Source: CAVRUF01 sp963716005
GTDB taxonomy: Bacteria > Actinomycetota > Thermoleophilia > Gaiellales > Gaiellaceae
Reading direction: 5' to 3'
DNA length: 64,000 nt
Assembly: GCA_963716005.1 (NCBI GenBank)
Contig: OY970285.1
Coordinates: forward strand, 558,001 to 622,000
How positions within the stretch are numbered: the first letter of the stretch is position 1; the number at the start of each line of letters is the position of its first letter. The translations under genes and the position numbers were made by a program. This document shows, piece by piece, positions 1 to 8,864 of the stretch. Below the pieces are notes generated by a model. The model saw only the letters and a list, made by a program, of their open reading frames with translations, searched no databases and was not told the origin of the DNA.

Positions 1-93
1 GCGCTCGCGCAGCTCGGCGACGAGCGCCTCCATGCGGGTGCGGTTTCGTTGGAAATCCTCCGCTGCGCGGTCGATCCGGGTCTCGAGAATCAC
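1..93 (-). CDS. Acyl-CoA carboxylase, carboxyltransferase (beta) subunit, N-terminal fragment
   Basis: Only the first 31 codons lie in the window; the gene runs off the left edge. The peptide begins MILETRIDRAAEDF and continues with RTRMEALVAELRER, which resembles the N-terminus of biotin-dependent acyl-CoA carboxylase beta subunits (methylcrotonyl- or propionyl-CoA carboxylase type), where an ALV-LR helix precedes the crotonase-fold domain. These enzymes carboxylate acyl-CoAs in branched-chain amino acid or fatty acid metabolism, which suits the acyl-CoA genes further right. The GTG start at 93 is preceded, 7 bases away, by TAGGGT (106-101, minus strand), a -10-like box that suggests a leaderless transcript. 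The family call rests on a short stretch and is an inference. Confidence 0.55.
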   Translation of the reverse strand, partial: MILETRIDRAAEDFQRNRTRMEALVAELRER

Positions 94-237
94 GGGCGTA
101 ACCCTACGGCCCGAAGCCGCTGTCCGGTAAAGGAAATGCCATCTTTTTGCTTCCAACGGACTCTTTACAGAAACCGCACGGCGATTTGATCCCCGGATGG
201 TTTGGTGAGCCGGACGAAGCAACCAAAGGAGATCGCC

Positions 238-1125
238 GTGAAGAAGACCATCCCCCTGCTCGTCGCCGTAGCCGCCGCACTCGTCCTCATCACAACCGCA
301 GCCGCGGCCGTGATCGAAGGCACGCCGGGCGACGACACGCTGACGGGCACGGACAAGCGAGACCATGTTTTGGCCAAGGCCGGGAACGACACCGTGACCG
401 CCAAGGCCGGCAACGACGTCGTGCTCGGACAGGGCGGCGCCGACGCGCTGTCGGGCGACGAGGGCCACGACCTGCTCTTCGGCGGCCCCGGTGACGACGA
501 CCTCGACGGAGGAGACGGGAACGACGACATCCGCACCGGCTACGGCGAGGACATGGTCGATGCGGGTGACGGAAACGACGACGTCCGCTCGGGCGCCGAC
601 GACAAGGCGACAGACATCATTGATTGCGGTCCCGGGAAGGATCGCGCGTGGATCAGGCCCGGCGATGTCGCGGTGAACTGTGAGCGCGTCAAGTCCCTCG
701 CCGGACACGGCCCGAAGCACCGTGGCTCGGTGCAGAAGGGCACGCGCGGCGACGACACGATGAACGGCAGGCGGGGCCGCGACATCATGTTCGCCCTCGC
801 CGGCAACGACACGCTCAACGGTCGCGGTGGCCCCGACTTCCTCTTCGGGATGGCCGGGAACGACACCGTGAACGGCGACTGGGGCAGCGATCGTCTCTGG
901 GGCGGCCCCGGTGACGACAACCTGAACGGCGGCGACGGCAACGACTGGATCCATGCCGGATGGGGCACGGACACGGTCAACGCCGGTGCCGGACGCGACC
1001 GCGTCTGGGCCGCTGCGAACGACCTGCAGACCGACACGGTCGACTGTGGCCCCGGCAACGACAAGGCGGTCCTCCGCTCGGGCGACGTGGCCTTGAACTG
1101 CGAGTTGGTAAAGACGGTTTCGTAA
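238..1125 (+). CDS. Secreted RTX/hemolysin-type calcium-binding repeat protein
   Basis: Predicted 295-residue exported protein. GTG at 238 is chosen because AAAGGAG lies just upstream and because the product then begins with VKK, a hydrophobic stretch and an Ala-rich cleavage region, i.e. a signal peptide of about 24 residues. The mature part consists of glycine/aspartate nonapeptides of the GGxGxDxLx kind (for example GGPGDDDLDGGDGNDDI), which in the RTX family form a calcium-binding parallel beta-roll. Residues 29-154 and 169-295 are two copies of one module: five to six nonapeptides followed by a cap with DCGPG, an R-GDVA segment and NCE-VK, so each copy carries two cysteines likely to pair. 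No protease, lipase or toxin domain is attached, and no type I secretion gene is nearby. Function beyond calcium binding at the cell surface is unknown. Confidence 0.8.
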   Translation: MKKTIPLLVAVAAALVLITTAAAAVIEGTPGDDTLTGTDKRDHVLAKAGNDTVTAKAGNDVVLGQGGADALSGDEGHDLLFGGPGDDDLDGGDGNDDIRTGYGEDMVDAGDGNDDVRSGADDKATDIIDCGPGKDRAWIRPGDVAVNCERVKSLAGHGPKHRGSVQKGTRGDDTMNGRRGRDIMFALAGNDTLNGRGGPDFLFGMAGNDTVNGDWGSDRLWGGPGDDNLNGGDGNDWIHAGWGTDTVNAGAGRDRVWAAANDLQTDTVDCGPGNDKAVLRSGDVALNCELVKTVS

Positions 1126-1148
1126 GGGGAAGGGGTTCCTCTCCGGAA

Positions 1149-1180
1149 GACGCGGCCCGCTATCTCCGGCGGGCCGCGTC
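1149..1180 (+). terminator. Strong hairpin after the RTX gene
   Basis: A 12-base perfect stem (GACGCGGCCCGC at 1149-1160 and its complement at 1169-1180) with an 8-base loop begins 24 bases after the RTX stop codon. There is no T-tract, so it is a terminator-like hairpin rather than a canonical intrinsic terminator. Confidence 0.55.
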
Positions 1181-1240
1181 GCGTTAACGGGCGGTTCGGG
1201 CGTCTCGCCCGGCCGCTTGGCCCCGACCTTGTGGAGCAAC

Positions 1241-1296
1241 CGGCACGAAGTTGGCGCTCTTCCGTGACAGACACGCGCGCACTTCCCCGGTACCGT
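1241..1296 (+). promoter_or_regulatory. Dispersed promoter-like element, copy A
   Basis: CGGCAC (1241-1246), CGTGACAGACACG (1263-1275) and a -10-like TACCGT (1291-1296). The CAC at 1272 is exactly 19 bases before the -10 box, as in the four other copies; a 17-base spacer gives CAGACA as the -35 hexamer. Copy A is of the long type, 11 bases more between CGGCAC and CACG than in copies C-E, and is very similar to copy B. It points rightward toward the 3' end of the oppositely oriented trpA. Confidence 0.5.
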
Positions 1297-1340
1297 CGAA
1301 GGCGGGTGGCGGGTGGTTCACTCCCCTCCCAGGGTGGGGC

Positions 1341-1366
1341 GCGCGCGTGTGAAGCACACCGCGCGC
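1341..1366 (-). terminator. Hairpin at the end of the trp operon
   Basis: Just past the trpA stop on the minus strand, GCGCGC-GTGTG and CACAC-C-GCGCGC pair into a stem of about 11 bases with one bulged base and a tiny loop. No T-tract is evident. Position and strength suggest transcription termination of the trp operon. Confidence 0.45.
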
Positions 1367-1376
1367 TGAGGGAGCG

Positions 1377-2081
1377 CTAGACCGCGTCGAGCGCCGTGCG
1401 GAGGGACCCGACGAACTCGCCGAGCGCGGCGGGGCCGCCCTCGTGGGCCAGCTCGACCGCTCGGCTCCCCGACGACCACGCCGTCGGCGAGCGCGCCCGC
1501 TTCGGCGGCCGCCTCGGGCGTCGAGATGCCGAAGCCGACGAGGAGCGGGACGTCGGTAACCGACCGCGCCCGCGCGACGAGATCCGGAAGCTGGGTCGAC
1601 ACGCCCGCCCGCGCGCCCGTCGTCCCGGTGACGGACACGAGGTAGAGCCAGCCGTCCGTCCGCTCGGCCGCGAGCTTGATTCGCTCCGCCGGGGTGGTCG
1701 GCGCGACTAGGTGCACCCGCGGGATCGAGCCTGCGCTCTCGTCGTCCACCGGCAGGTCGGCGACGATCAAGCTCGCCGCGCCGGCGGCCTTCGAGTCCGC
1801 CCAAAACCGGTCGTAGCCGTACGCCTCGAGGAGCGACGCATACGTCATCGGCACGAGCGGCACGTCGACGCGCGAACGCACCTCCGCCAGGCACTCGAGG
1901 CACGCCTTCGTCCGCATCCCCTGCGCCAGCGCCCGCTCGGCGGCCAGGCGGATCACCGGCCCGTCGGCGAGCGGATCCGAGAACGGAAAGCCGATCTCCA
2001 GGAGATCCGCGCCCGCGTCCACGCACGCCGCGGCCAGCTCGGGCGTGTCCGGGCCCGCCATGAGGTAGACGGACAGCTTCT

Positions 2082-2085
<4 letters not shown>
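1377..2085 (-). CDS. trpA: Tryptophan synthase alpha subunit (one-base frame break)
   Basis: Cleaves indole-3-glycerol phosphate to indole and glyceraldehyde 3-phosphate and channels indole to TrpB. The translation from GTG 2085 begins KKLSVYLMAGPDTPEL and contains the catalytic glutamate and aspartate in LLEIGFPFSDPLADGP, plus the phosphate-binding GFGIS loop. The frame breaks at a run of four C at 1467-1470 (GGGG in the gene sense). Removing one base restores GVVVGSRAVELAHEGG and a natural end in RTALDAV with TAG at 1379-1377, giving about 235 residues, near the family norm of 250-270. GTG overlaps the trpB stop by four bases, implying translational coupling. I treat the break as a probable sequence error; if real, the last 30-odd residues are altered. 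Confidence 0.88.
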
Positions 2086-3193
<1,108 letters not shown>

Positions 3194-3197
<4 letters not shown>

Positions 3198-4345
3198 CGC
3201 GCCGCCTCGACGAACGCGTGCACGAGGTCGTGATCCTTGATCCCGGGGGAGGCCTCGGTGCCGCGGCTCGCGTCGACGGCCCACGGGCGAGCCGCGGCGA
3301 TCGCGTCCGCGACGTTCGCCGGGGTGAGCCCGCCAGCGAGGAGGACGCGACCTTCGACAGCGCTTGCGCGCTCCCAGTGCGTCGGGTCCTCCTCGAGCCA
3401 CGGCAGGTCGAGAACGCTCGCCACCTCGGCGCCCGCGCGGAGCAGCGCTCCGTCGCGCGCACGGTGGCCGTTCTCCTCCGGGTAGAGCTGTTGCAGGTCG
3501 GTGCCGACGTCCTCGGCCTCGCCGACGAAGACGCCGACGGAGAGGAGCGTGTCCGGAACCGGAAGCGGGGCAGCCGCCTGGCGCGGGCTCTGGGCGAGCA
3601 CGAACCCGGCGAGGTCGGCTCCGGCCTCGGCCGCGATCGCTACGTCCTCCTCGCGGGTCAGGCCGCAGATCTTCACGAACGGACGGCGCAGGAGGTCGGC
3701 GAGCTTCGCGCCGGGATCGGAGGCGCGCATCAGCGCCGACCCGACGAGGATCGCGTCCGCGCCCGCGAGCTCCGCCGCGGCGGTCTGCGCGCGGTTCGAG
3801 ATGCCGCTCTCGGCGACGACCGTGCGGTCGCGCGGGGCGCTCGCGACCAGGTCGAGCTGCACGGCCCGGTCGATCTCGAACGTGCCCAGGTCGCGCGCGT
3901 TCACGCCGATCACCTCGGCGTCGAGAGCAACCGCACGGGCGAGCTCCTCGGCGTCGTGCGCCTCGACGAGCAGGTCGAGCCCGAGGGCGCGGGCCTCGTC
4001 CACGAGCAGGCGAGCGCGTCGGTCGTCGACGTCCCGCAGCAGGAGCAGCGCTGCGTCGGCGCCTGCGTCGGCGACCTCGCGGAAGTGCTCCGGCTCGGTG
4101 AAGAAGCCCTTGGCGAGGAGCGGCGTCTCGGTCGCCGCCCGCGCCGAGCGCAGGTCGTCCACGGTGCCGCCGAAGCGTGCGTCCACGAGCACGGAGATCG
4201 CAGCGGCGCCGTTTCGTCCGAACGCATCGGCGATCGCCGCAGGGTCGGCGTCGGGCCGCAGGTCGCCCGCCGAGGGCGAGCGGCGTTTCACCTCGGCGAT
4301 TGCGCCGAGCCCGGGCCGTGCGAGCGCGTCCGCGAACCGTCCCAT
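3194..4345 (-). CDS. trpCF: Fused indole-3-glycerol phosphate synthase / phosphoribosylanthranilate isomerase
   Basis: A 383-residue two-domain protein covering two consecutive steps of tryptophan synthesis. Residues about 1-220 are TrpC (start GRFADALARPGLGAIAEVKRRSPSAG, catalytic lysine and glutamate region EVKRRSPS, then LLAKGFF, VIGVNARDLGTFEID and VAESGIS). Residues about 221-383 are TrpF (PFVKICGLTREEDV, GFVLAQSPRQ, VDASRGTE). The junction at RRPFVKICG has almost no linker, and the TrpF half is shorter than the usual 200 residues. TrpC-TrpF fusions are best known from enterobacteria. ATG 4345 overlaps trpD and the stop overlaps trpB. Confidence 0.93.
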
Positions 4346-5364
4346 CAGTCGTCCGCCTGGGAGAAGCGGATGAGTGCCTCGAGCCGCACGCCGGCGGCGC
4401 TCGAGTCGACCGCCTCGCGCGCGATCTCGTACCCCTCGGCGAGATCCGCGGCCCGGCCCGCGGCGGCGATCGCTCCGGCGGCGTTCAGGAGCACCGCTTC
4501 GCGCTTGGGCCCGGGCGCGCCGGAGAAGACCTCGTGGATCGTCGCCGCGTTCTCGGCGGGCGTTCCGCCCACGAGCTCGGACGGATGGCAGCGCGGCACG
4601 CCGAAGTCCTTCGGGTCGATCTGGCGCCGCCGAACCTTGCCGTCCTTCACCTCGCAGACGAAGTTCGGGCCCGCGGGGGAGAGCTCGTCGATGCCGCCCG
4701 AGCCGTGCACGACGAAGGCGCGGTGCGAGCCGAGCCGCGCAAGCACGTCGGCGATCGTGGGCACGAGCTCCGGCGCGTACACGCCGACGACCTGCGCGCG
4801 CGCACCGGCTGGGTTCGTCAGCGGCCCGAGCACGTTGAAGACCGTCCGCGCGCCGAGCTCGCGGCGCACCGGCGCGGCGTGGCGCATCGCCGGGTGGTGC
4901 GTGGGGGCGAAGAGGAAGCCGAAGCCGAGCTCGTCGATCGAGCGCTCGATCCGCTCGGGCGAAAGCTCGAGGTCGAAGCCGAGCGCCTCGAGCACGTCCG
5001 CCGAGCCGGACGCCGACGAGACCGCGCGGTTCCCGTGCTTGGCGACGCCTGCGCCGGCCGCGGCGGCCACGAGCGCGGCGGCGGTCGAGATGTTGAACGT
5101 GCTCGCGCCGTCGCCGCCGGTTCCGGCCGTGTCCACGAGGTCGTCGCGCTGCGGCTTCACCGCGAGGACGTGCTCGCGCATCGCCTCGGCCGCGCCCGCG
5201 ATCTCGTCCGGCGTCTCGCCCTTGACGCGCAGCGCCACGAGCAGGCCGCCGATCTGCGCCTGCGTCGCCTCGCCGCGCATGACCTCGCCCATCACGTCGC
5301 GCGCCTCGTCGCGGGTCAGATCCTTGCCGTCGAGCAGCCGCGCGAGCGCCTCCTTGATCGTCAT
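4345..5364 (-). CDS. trpD: Anthranilate phosphoribosyltransferase
   Basis: Transfers phosphoribosyl from PRPP to anthranilate. The 339-residue product begins MTIKEALARLLDGKDLTRDEA and shows the PRPP-binding VDTAGTGGDGASTFNIST loop, the KHGNRAVSS segment and the HHPAMRHAAPVRRELG anthranilate-site region. Length matches the family. It overlaps trpG upstream and trpCF downstream by ATGA, so the cluster is read as one operon. Confidence 0.97.
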   Translation of the reverse strand: MTIKEALARLLDGKDLTRDEARDVMGEVMRGEATQAQIGGLLVALRVKGETPDEIAGAAEAMREHVLAVKPQRDDLVDTAGTGGDGASTFNISTAAALVAAAAGAGVAKHGNRAVSSASGSADVLEALGFDLELSPERIERSIDELGFGFLFAPTHHPAMRHAAPVRRELGARTVFNVLGPLTNPAGARAQVVGVYAPELVPTIADVLARLGSHRAFVVHGSGGIDELSPAGPNFVCEVKDGKVRRRQIDPKDFGVPRCHPSELVGGTPAENAATIHEVFSGAPGPKREAVLLNAAGAIAAAGRAADLAEGYEIAREAVDSSAAGVRLEALIRFSQADD

Positions 5365-5931
5365 CGCACGCCCTCCAGGAAGTTGCGCCCGAGCGCGTGG
5401 CCGTCCGGCGTGAGCACCGACTCCGGGTGGAACTGGATCCCGTCCACCGGGAGCTCCTTGTGGCGCACGGCCATGACCTCGCCGTCGTCGGTGCGGGCGG
5501 AGATCTCGAACTCGGCGGGGACGTCGGCCGCGGCGAGCGAGTGGTAGCGCCCGGCCTCGAGCGGGTCCGGCAGGCCGGCGAAGATCCCGCGCCCGTCGTG
5601 CGTCACGGTGCTCGCCTTCCCGTGGACGAGCTGCTTGGCGGGGCCGACCTCGCCGCCGAACGCCTCGACGATCGCCTGATGGCCGAGGCAGACGCCGAGC
5701 GTTGGCACGTGCGGTGCAAGACGGCGCACGATCTCGAGCGTCGCACCGGCGCCCTCGGGCCGTCCCGGGCCCGGGGGAGATGACGAGGTGCGTGGGCGCG
5801 AGCTGCTCGGCGCCGTCCGCGTCGATCTCGTCGTTTCGCAGCACCGTCACCTCGGCGCCCAGCTCCTGCAACAGGTGCGCCAGGTTGTATGTAAACGAGT
5901 CGTAGTTGTCGACGAGCAGGACGCTCCTCAC
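5361..5931 (-). CDS. trpG: Anthranilate synthase glutamine amidotransferase component (one-base frame break)
   Basis: Class I glutamine amidotransferase that supplies ammonia to TrpE; similar proteins (PabA) also serve aminodeoxychorismate synthase. The N-terminal part reads VRSVLLVDNYDSFTYN to LVISPGPG; the rest, in the neighbouring frame, carries the nucleophile Cys in LGVCLGHQAIVEAFGGEVG and the His/Glu pair in GIQFHPESVLTPDG. The frames join if one base at 5763 (a T on the plus strand) is dropped, giving the expected GPGRPEGAGATLEIV. GTG 5931 is preferred over GTG 5940 because GGGAGG sits 8 bases ahead of it. The break is probably a sequence error, since the flanking operon is intact. TGA overlaps the ATG of trpD. 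Confidence 0.87.
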
Positions 5932-5981
5932 CGGCACCACCTCCCGCCGGGCGCAGCCCGGCTCCGGCGCCGCCTGACGTC

Positions 5982-6047
5982 GCTGGCGGCACGGTGCTCT
6001 CCGGGCCCGTGCTGGCGCACTGTGCCCTCCGGCCCCGCACCGCCAGC
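5982..6047 (-). repeat. Inverted repeat between trpE and trpG
   Basis: In the 145-base gap between trpE and trpG, GCTGGCGGTGCGG and CCGTGCCGCCAGC form a 13-base stem (two G-U pairs in RNA) around a GC-rich interior that can fold further. All other junctions in this operon overlap, so a structured spacer here is notable; it could be a processing or partial-termination site. Confidence 0.4.
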
Positions 6048-6076
6048 AACGCCTGAGGAACGTCCTGTGAAGAGGA

Positions 6077-7318
6077 TCACTGTCCGTCCTCCGCCAGGTC
6101 GAGCGCGGCCTCGAGCGCCGCGAGCTTGTTCAGGCACTCCTGGTGCTCGGCGGCCGGATCGGAGTCGGCCACGATGCCGGCGCCCGCCTGGAGGCGCGCG
6201 AGACCGGGCGTCATGACCACCGTTCGGATCGCGATGCACGTGTCCATGTCTCCGTTCGGAAGCGCGTAGCCGACCGCGCCGGCGTAGGGGCCGCGGCGGT
6301 AGCCCTCGAGCTCCGAGATGATCTGCATGGCCCGTACCTTCGGCGCGCCGGACACGGTTCCGGCCGGGAACGACGCGCGCAGGAGGTCGAAGGCGCTGCG
6401 TCCGGGCTGGAGCTCGCCCGCGACCTCGGAGACGAGATGCGTGACGTGCGAGTAGCGCTCGGCCTCGAGGAAGCGCTCCACTCTCACCGTTCCGGGCACG
6501 CACACGCGCGAGAGGTCGTTGCGGCCGAGGTCCACGAGCATTACGTGCTCGGCGCGGTCCTTCTCGGAGGCGAGCAACCGCTCGGCGTCGCCGTCGCCCG
6601 GCGTCGTCGTCCCTGCGATCGGGTTGAGGCTGGCTCGGCGGCCCTCGAGCTTCACGAGCGTCTCGGGCGAGGATCCGACGAGCGCCAGCTCCGGGCCGAG
6701 CTCCAGAAGGAAGAGGTACGGCGACGGGTTCACGCGGCGCAGCGCGCGGTAGAGCCCGACCGGCGTGACCGACGTGGGCCGCTCGGCTCTCTGGGAGAGA
6801 ACGATCTGGAACGCGTCGCCCTCGGCGATCAGGCGCTTCGCCTCGACCACCGATGTTTCGTAGGCCTCGCGGCTCGGCGACCGCGTCGTCTCGCCTCGCG
6901 GCGAAGTCGCCGCCCCGGGCGCTTCGACCGGCCGCACGAGCAGCTCAGCAACTGCGTCCCGGTCTCCGGCGAGCACCTCGGCGCTCGCCCGGGCGTGGTC
7001 GAAGCGGACGAGCGTGTCGGCGATCACGAACAGGCTCTCGGGGAGGTCGTTGCCGATGTCCGGCAGCGGAACGGTCGGTTCGAGCACGGCGATGTGGTCG
7101 TAGCCGAGATAGCCGACCACCGGGCTTCCCGCAGCGACCGCGGTCTCGGCCTCGGCGAACGTGACGAGCCGCCCGCCGGAGCCGACGAGGCTCGCCTGCC
7201 CCAGGCGTCCCTTCTCGACCGACTCGAGGAGGAAGCTCGCGGCGGCGCCCTCGCGCAGGCGGAGGTACGCGCCGAGGGGCGTGAGGAGATCGGTGTGGAT
7301 GTCGGTCGTCAGCGTCAT
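6077..7318 (-). CDS. trpE: Anthranilate synthase component I
   Basis: Converts chorismate to anthranilate with ammonia from TrpG. The 413-residue product begins MTLTTDIHTDLLTPLGAYLRLREG and carries the chorismate-binding signatures ETLVKLEGRRASLNPIAGT, LVDLGRNDLSRVC, FPAGTVSGAPK and the C-terminal YAGAVGYALPNGDMD region with ADSDPAAEHQECLNKLAAL. It is shorter than the usual 460-520 residues because the N-terminal domain is trimmed. The ATG at 7318 lies 11 bases downstream of an intrinsic terminator and 69 bases after a Trp-rich leader peptide. Expression is therefore predicted to respond to charged tRNA-Trp by attenuation. Confidence 0.95.
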   Translation of the reverse strand: MTLTTDIHTDLLTPLGAYLRLREGAAASFLLESVEKGRLGQASLVGSGGRLVTFAEAETAVAAGSPVVGYLGYDHIAVLEPTVPLPDIGNDLPESLFVIADTLVRFDHARASAEVLAGDRDAVAELLVRPVEAPGAATSPRGETTRSPSREAYETSVVEAKRLIAEGDAFQIVLSQRAERPTSVTPVGLYRALRRVNPSPYLFLLELGPELALVGSSPETLVKLEGRRASLNPIAGTTTPGDGDAERLLASEKDRAEHVMLVDLGRNDLSRVCVPGTVRVERFLEAERYSHVTHLVSEVAGELQPGRSAFDLLRASFPAGTVSGAPKVRAMQIISELEGYRRGPYAGAVGYALPNGDMDTCIAIRTVVMTPGLARLQAGAGIVADSDPAAEHQECLNKLAALEAALDLAEDGQ

Positions 7319-7328
7319 TCGAAGCACG

Positions 7329-7350
7329 AAAAAAGACCCTCGCGGGTCTC
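7329..7350 (-). terminator. trp attenuator: intrinsic terminator ahead of trpE
   Basis: On the minus strand AGACCC (7349-7344), a CGCG-rich loop and GGGTCT (7339-7334) form a six-base stem followed at once by six T (7334-7329, the last stem T included). It is the only hairpin in the window with a clean T-tract, and it sits between the leader peptide gene and trpE. Confidence 0.8.
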
Positions 7351-7373
7351 GGTTTGGAGCGGGGCGGGCTGTT

Positions 7374-7396
7374 CGTCGGCCAGGTTCTAGCCGACG
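7374..7396 (-). promoter_or_regulatory. trpL: Leader-peptide stop hairpin of the trp leader
   Basis: CGTCGGC (7396-7390) and GCCGACG (7380-7374) pair perfectly around a 9-base loop that contains the trpL stop codon. This is the position of the 1:2 pause/protector hairpin in classic transcription attenuation. The inference rests on position and pairing only; a competing antiterminator fold was not computed. Confidence 0.5.
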
Positions 7397-7449
7397 CTCC
7401 CGCCACGCTCGCTGCGCCAGGCCCAGCCGTTCGAGGCGAGAGTCGTCAT
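7387..7449 (-). CDS. trpL: trp operon leader peptide
   Basis: A 20-codon open frame, MTTLASNGWAWRSERGGSVG, with two tryptophan codons separated by one alanine codon (TGG GCC TGG). Tryptophan is the rarest residue in proteins, so a W-A-W in a 20-residue peptide directly upstream of trpE is strong evidence for ribosome-mediated attenuation. The ATG at 7449 lies 7 bases after TACGCT (7462-7457), so the leader mRNA is probably leaderless. When Trp-tRNA is scarce, the ribosome should stall on the WAW codons and favour read-through of the terminator at 7350-7329. Confidence 0.8.
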   Translation of the reverse strand: MTTLASNGWAWRSERGGSVG

Positions 7450-7456
7450 CGCCCTG

Positions 7457-7485
7457 AGCGTACGGGACGGTTCCGGCAGGGTCAA
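7457..7485 (-). promoter_or_regulatory. Promoter of the trp operon
   Basis: TTGACC (7485-7480) and TACGCT (7462-7457) are spaced by exactly 17 bases, a textbook housekeeping sigma promoter. Transcription would start at about the trpL ATG. It lies back-to-back with the GATACT box (7514-7519) of the divergent DUF4389 gene. Confidence 0.7.
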
Positions 7486-7526
7486 GGCGCTCGGCCTCGT
7501 CCGCGCCGCATTGGATACTCACACGC

Positions 7527-8864
7527 GTGGAGCCCCATCCGATCCGCGTGGAGCTGACCGACGAGGACGACCTGAAGCGGTGGCGGCTGACGGTCGCCTT
7601 CAGGTGGCTCCTCGCGATCCCGCACTACTTCTGGTTCATCGGGTGGACGATCCTGGTGATCTTCGCGGCCGTCCTCCAGTGGATCGTGACGCTCGTCTCC
7701 GGCCGTCCGTGGAGCCCTATGTCGCGCTTTCTCGGCTCGTACACGCGGTACATCACGCATCTCTTCTCGTACCTGACGCTCACGGCCGATCCGTACCCTC
7801 CGTTCTCCGGTCGGCCGGGCTACATCGTCGACCTCGAAATCGAGGAGCCGGAGGACCCGCGCCAGAGCCGCGTGAAGACGCTGTTCCGCCTCGTGCTCGC
7901 GCTACCGGCGCTGCTGATCAGCGGTGTCCTGATCGGCGTGCCCGGCCCGACGGGCTCGTCATCGAGCACCTACGAGCCGCAGCCGTCCGGCGGGTACGAG
8001 ACCACGTCAGGCGGTGGAGGCACCGGCGCCGGGATCATCTTCGGTGTCGCTGTACTTGCCTGGTTCGCGTGCTTGGCCGTTGGCCGCCAGCCCCACGGCT
8101 TCCGCGGACTCACGCTCTGGGGGCTCCGTTACAACGCCCAGACCTGCGCGTACCTCTTCATGCTGACGAGCCGCTATCCGAACAGCGACCCGTTCGAGCC
8201 GGCGCCGCTCGCGCCCGAGACTGCCCAGCCCGTGCGGATCCGCATCGAGGACGACCTCGAGCGGTCGCGGCTGACGGTGTTCTTCCGTCTGCTGCTGACC
8301 ATCCCGCACTTCATCTGGCTACTGCTCTGGGGGATAGCGGCCTTCTTCGCCGCGGTCGCGAACTGGGTCGCGACCCTCGTCACTGGTCGCTCGCCGGAAG
8401 GGCTGCACAACTTCCTGGCGGCGTACCTGCGCTACCAGACCCACGTCTATGCCTTCCTCACGCTCGTGGCCAATCCGTTCCCGGGCTTCACCGGCGAGTA
8501 CGGGAGCTATCCGATCGACCTCGAGATCGACCCGCCGGCGCGCCAGCATCGCCTGAAGACGCTCTTCCGCGGTGTCCTCTCGATTCCGGCGTTCCTCATC
8601 AGCTTCGGGTTCACGGTGCTCCTGTTCCTGATCGCGTTCCTCGGCTGGTTCGCGTCGCTCGCGACCGGGCGGATGCCGCTCGGCCTGCGGAATGTCGGCG
8701 CCTACGTACTGCGCTACAACGCGCAGACGAACGCGTACGCGGCCTACCTGCTCACCGACCGCTACCCGTACACGGGCCCGGCGGAGCGGTTCGGCGAACC
8801 CGTCGAGGACGAGCCGGGCGACGAGCCGGAGCCGTACGAGCCTTTCCCGGCGCTTGCCGGCTAG
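7527..8864 (+). CDS. DUF4389 domain membrane protein, two tandem domains
   Basis: A 445-residue membrane protein of two related halves (about residues 1-215 and 225-430). Each half has a PIRVELTDEDDLKRWRLTV or PVRIRIEDDLERSRLTV opening, an IPHxxW segment, two to three hydrophobic helices, a SGRPWSP/TGRSPEG turn and a YTRYITHLFSY/YLRYQTHVYAF segment. This is the DUF4389 family, common in actinobacteria and of unknown function. A Ser/Gly/Tyr-rich low-complexity loop lies near residue 150. The GTG start is 7 bases after GATACT (7514-7519), without a Shine-Dalgarno, so leaderless translation is likely. Its end overlaps the next gene by about 11 bases, suggesting coupling with the M48 protease. 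Confidence 0.85.
   Translation: MEPHPIRVELTDEDDLKRWRLTVAFRWLLAIPHYFWFIGWTILVIFAAVLQWIVTLVSGRPWSPMSRFLGSYTRYITHLFSYLTLTADPYPPFSGRPGYIVDLEIEEPEDPRQSRVKTLFRLVLALPALLISGVLIGVPGPTGSSSSTYEPQPSGGYETTSGGGGTGAGIIFGVAVLAWFACLAVGRQPHGFRGLTLWGLRYNAQTCAYLFMLTSRYPNSDPFEPAPLAPETAQPVRIRIEDDLERSRLTVFFRLLLTIPHFIWLLLWGIAAFFAAVANWVATLVTGRSPEGLHNFLAAYLRYQTHVYAFLTLVANPFPGFTGEYGSYPIDLEIDPPARQHRLKTLFRGVLSIPAFLISFGFTVLLFLIAFLGWFASLATGRMPLGLRNVGAYVLRYNAQTNAYAAYLLTDRYPYTGPAERFGEPVEDEPGDEPEPYEPFPALAG

Noticed and set aside
5755..5790. Programmed +1 frameshift in trpG (and similar sites)
   Set aside because: No shared slippery sequence, stop codon or stimulator at the twelve sites; insertion error explains the uniform direction better.
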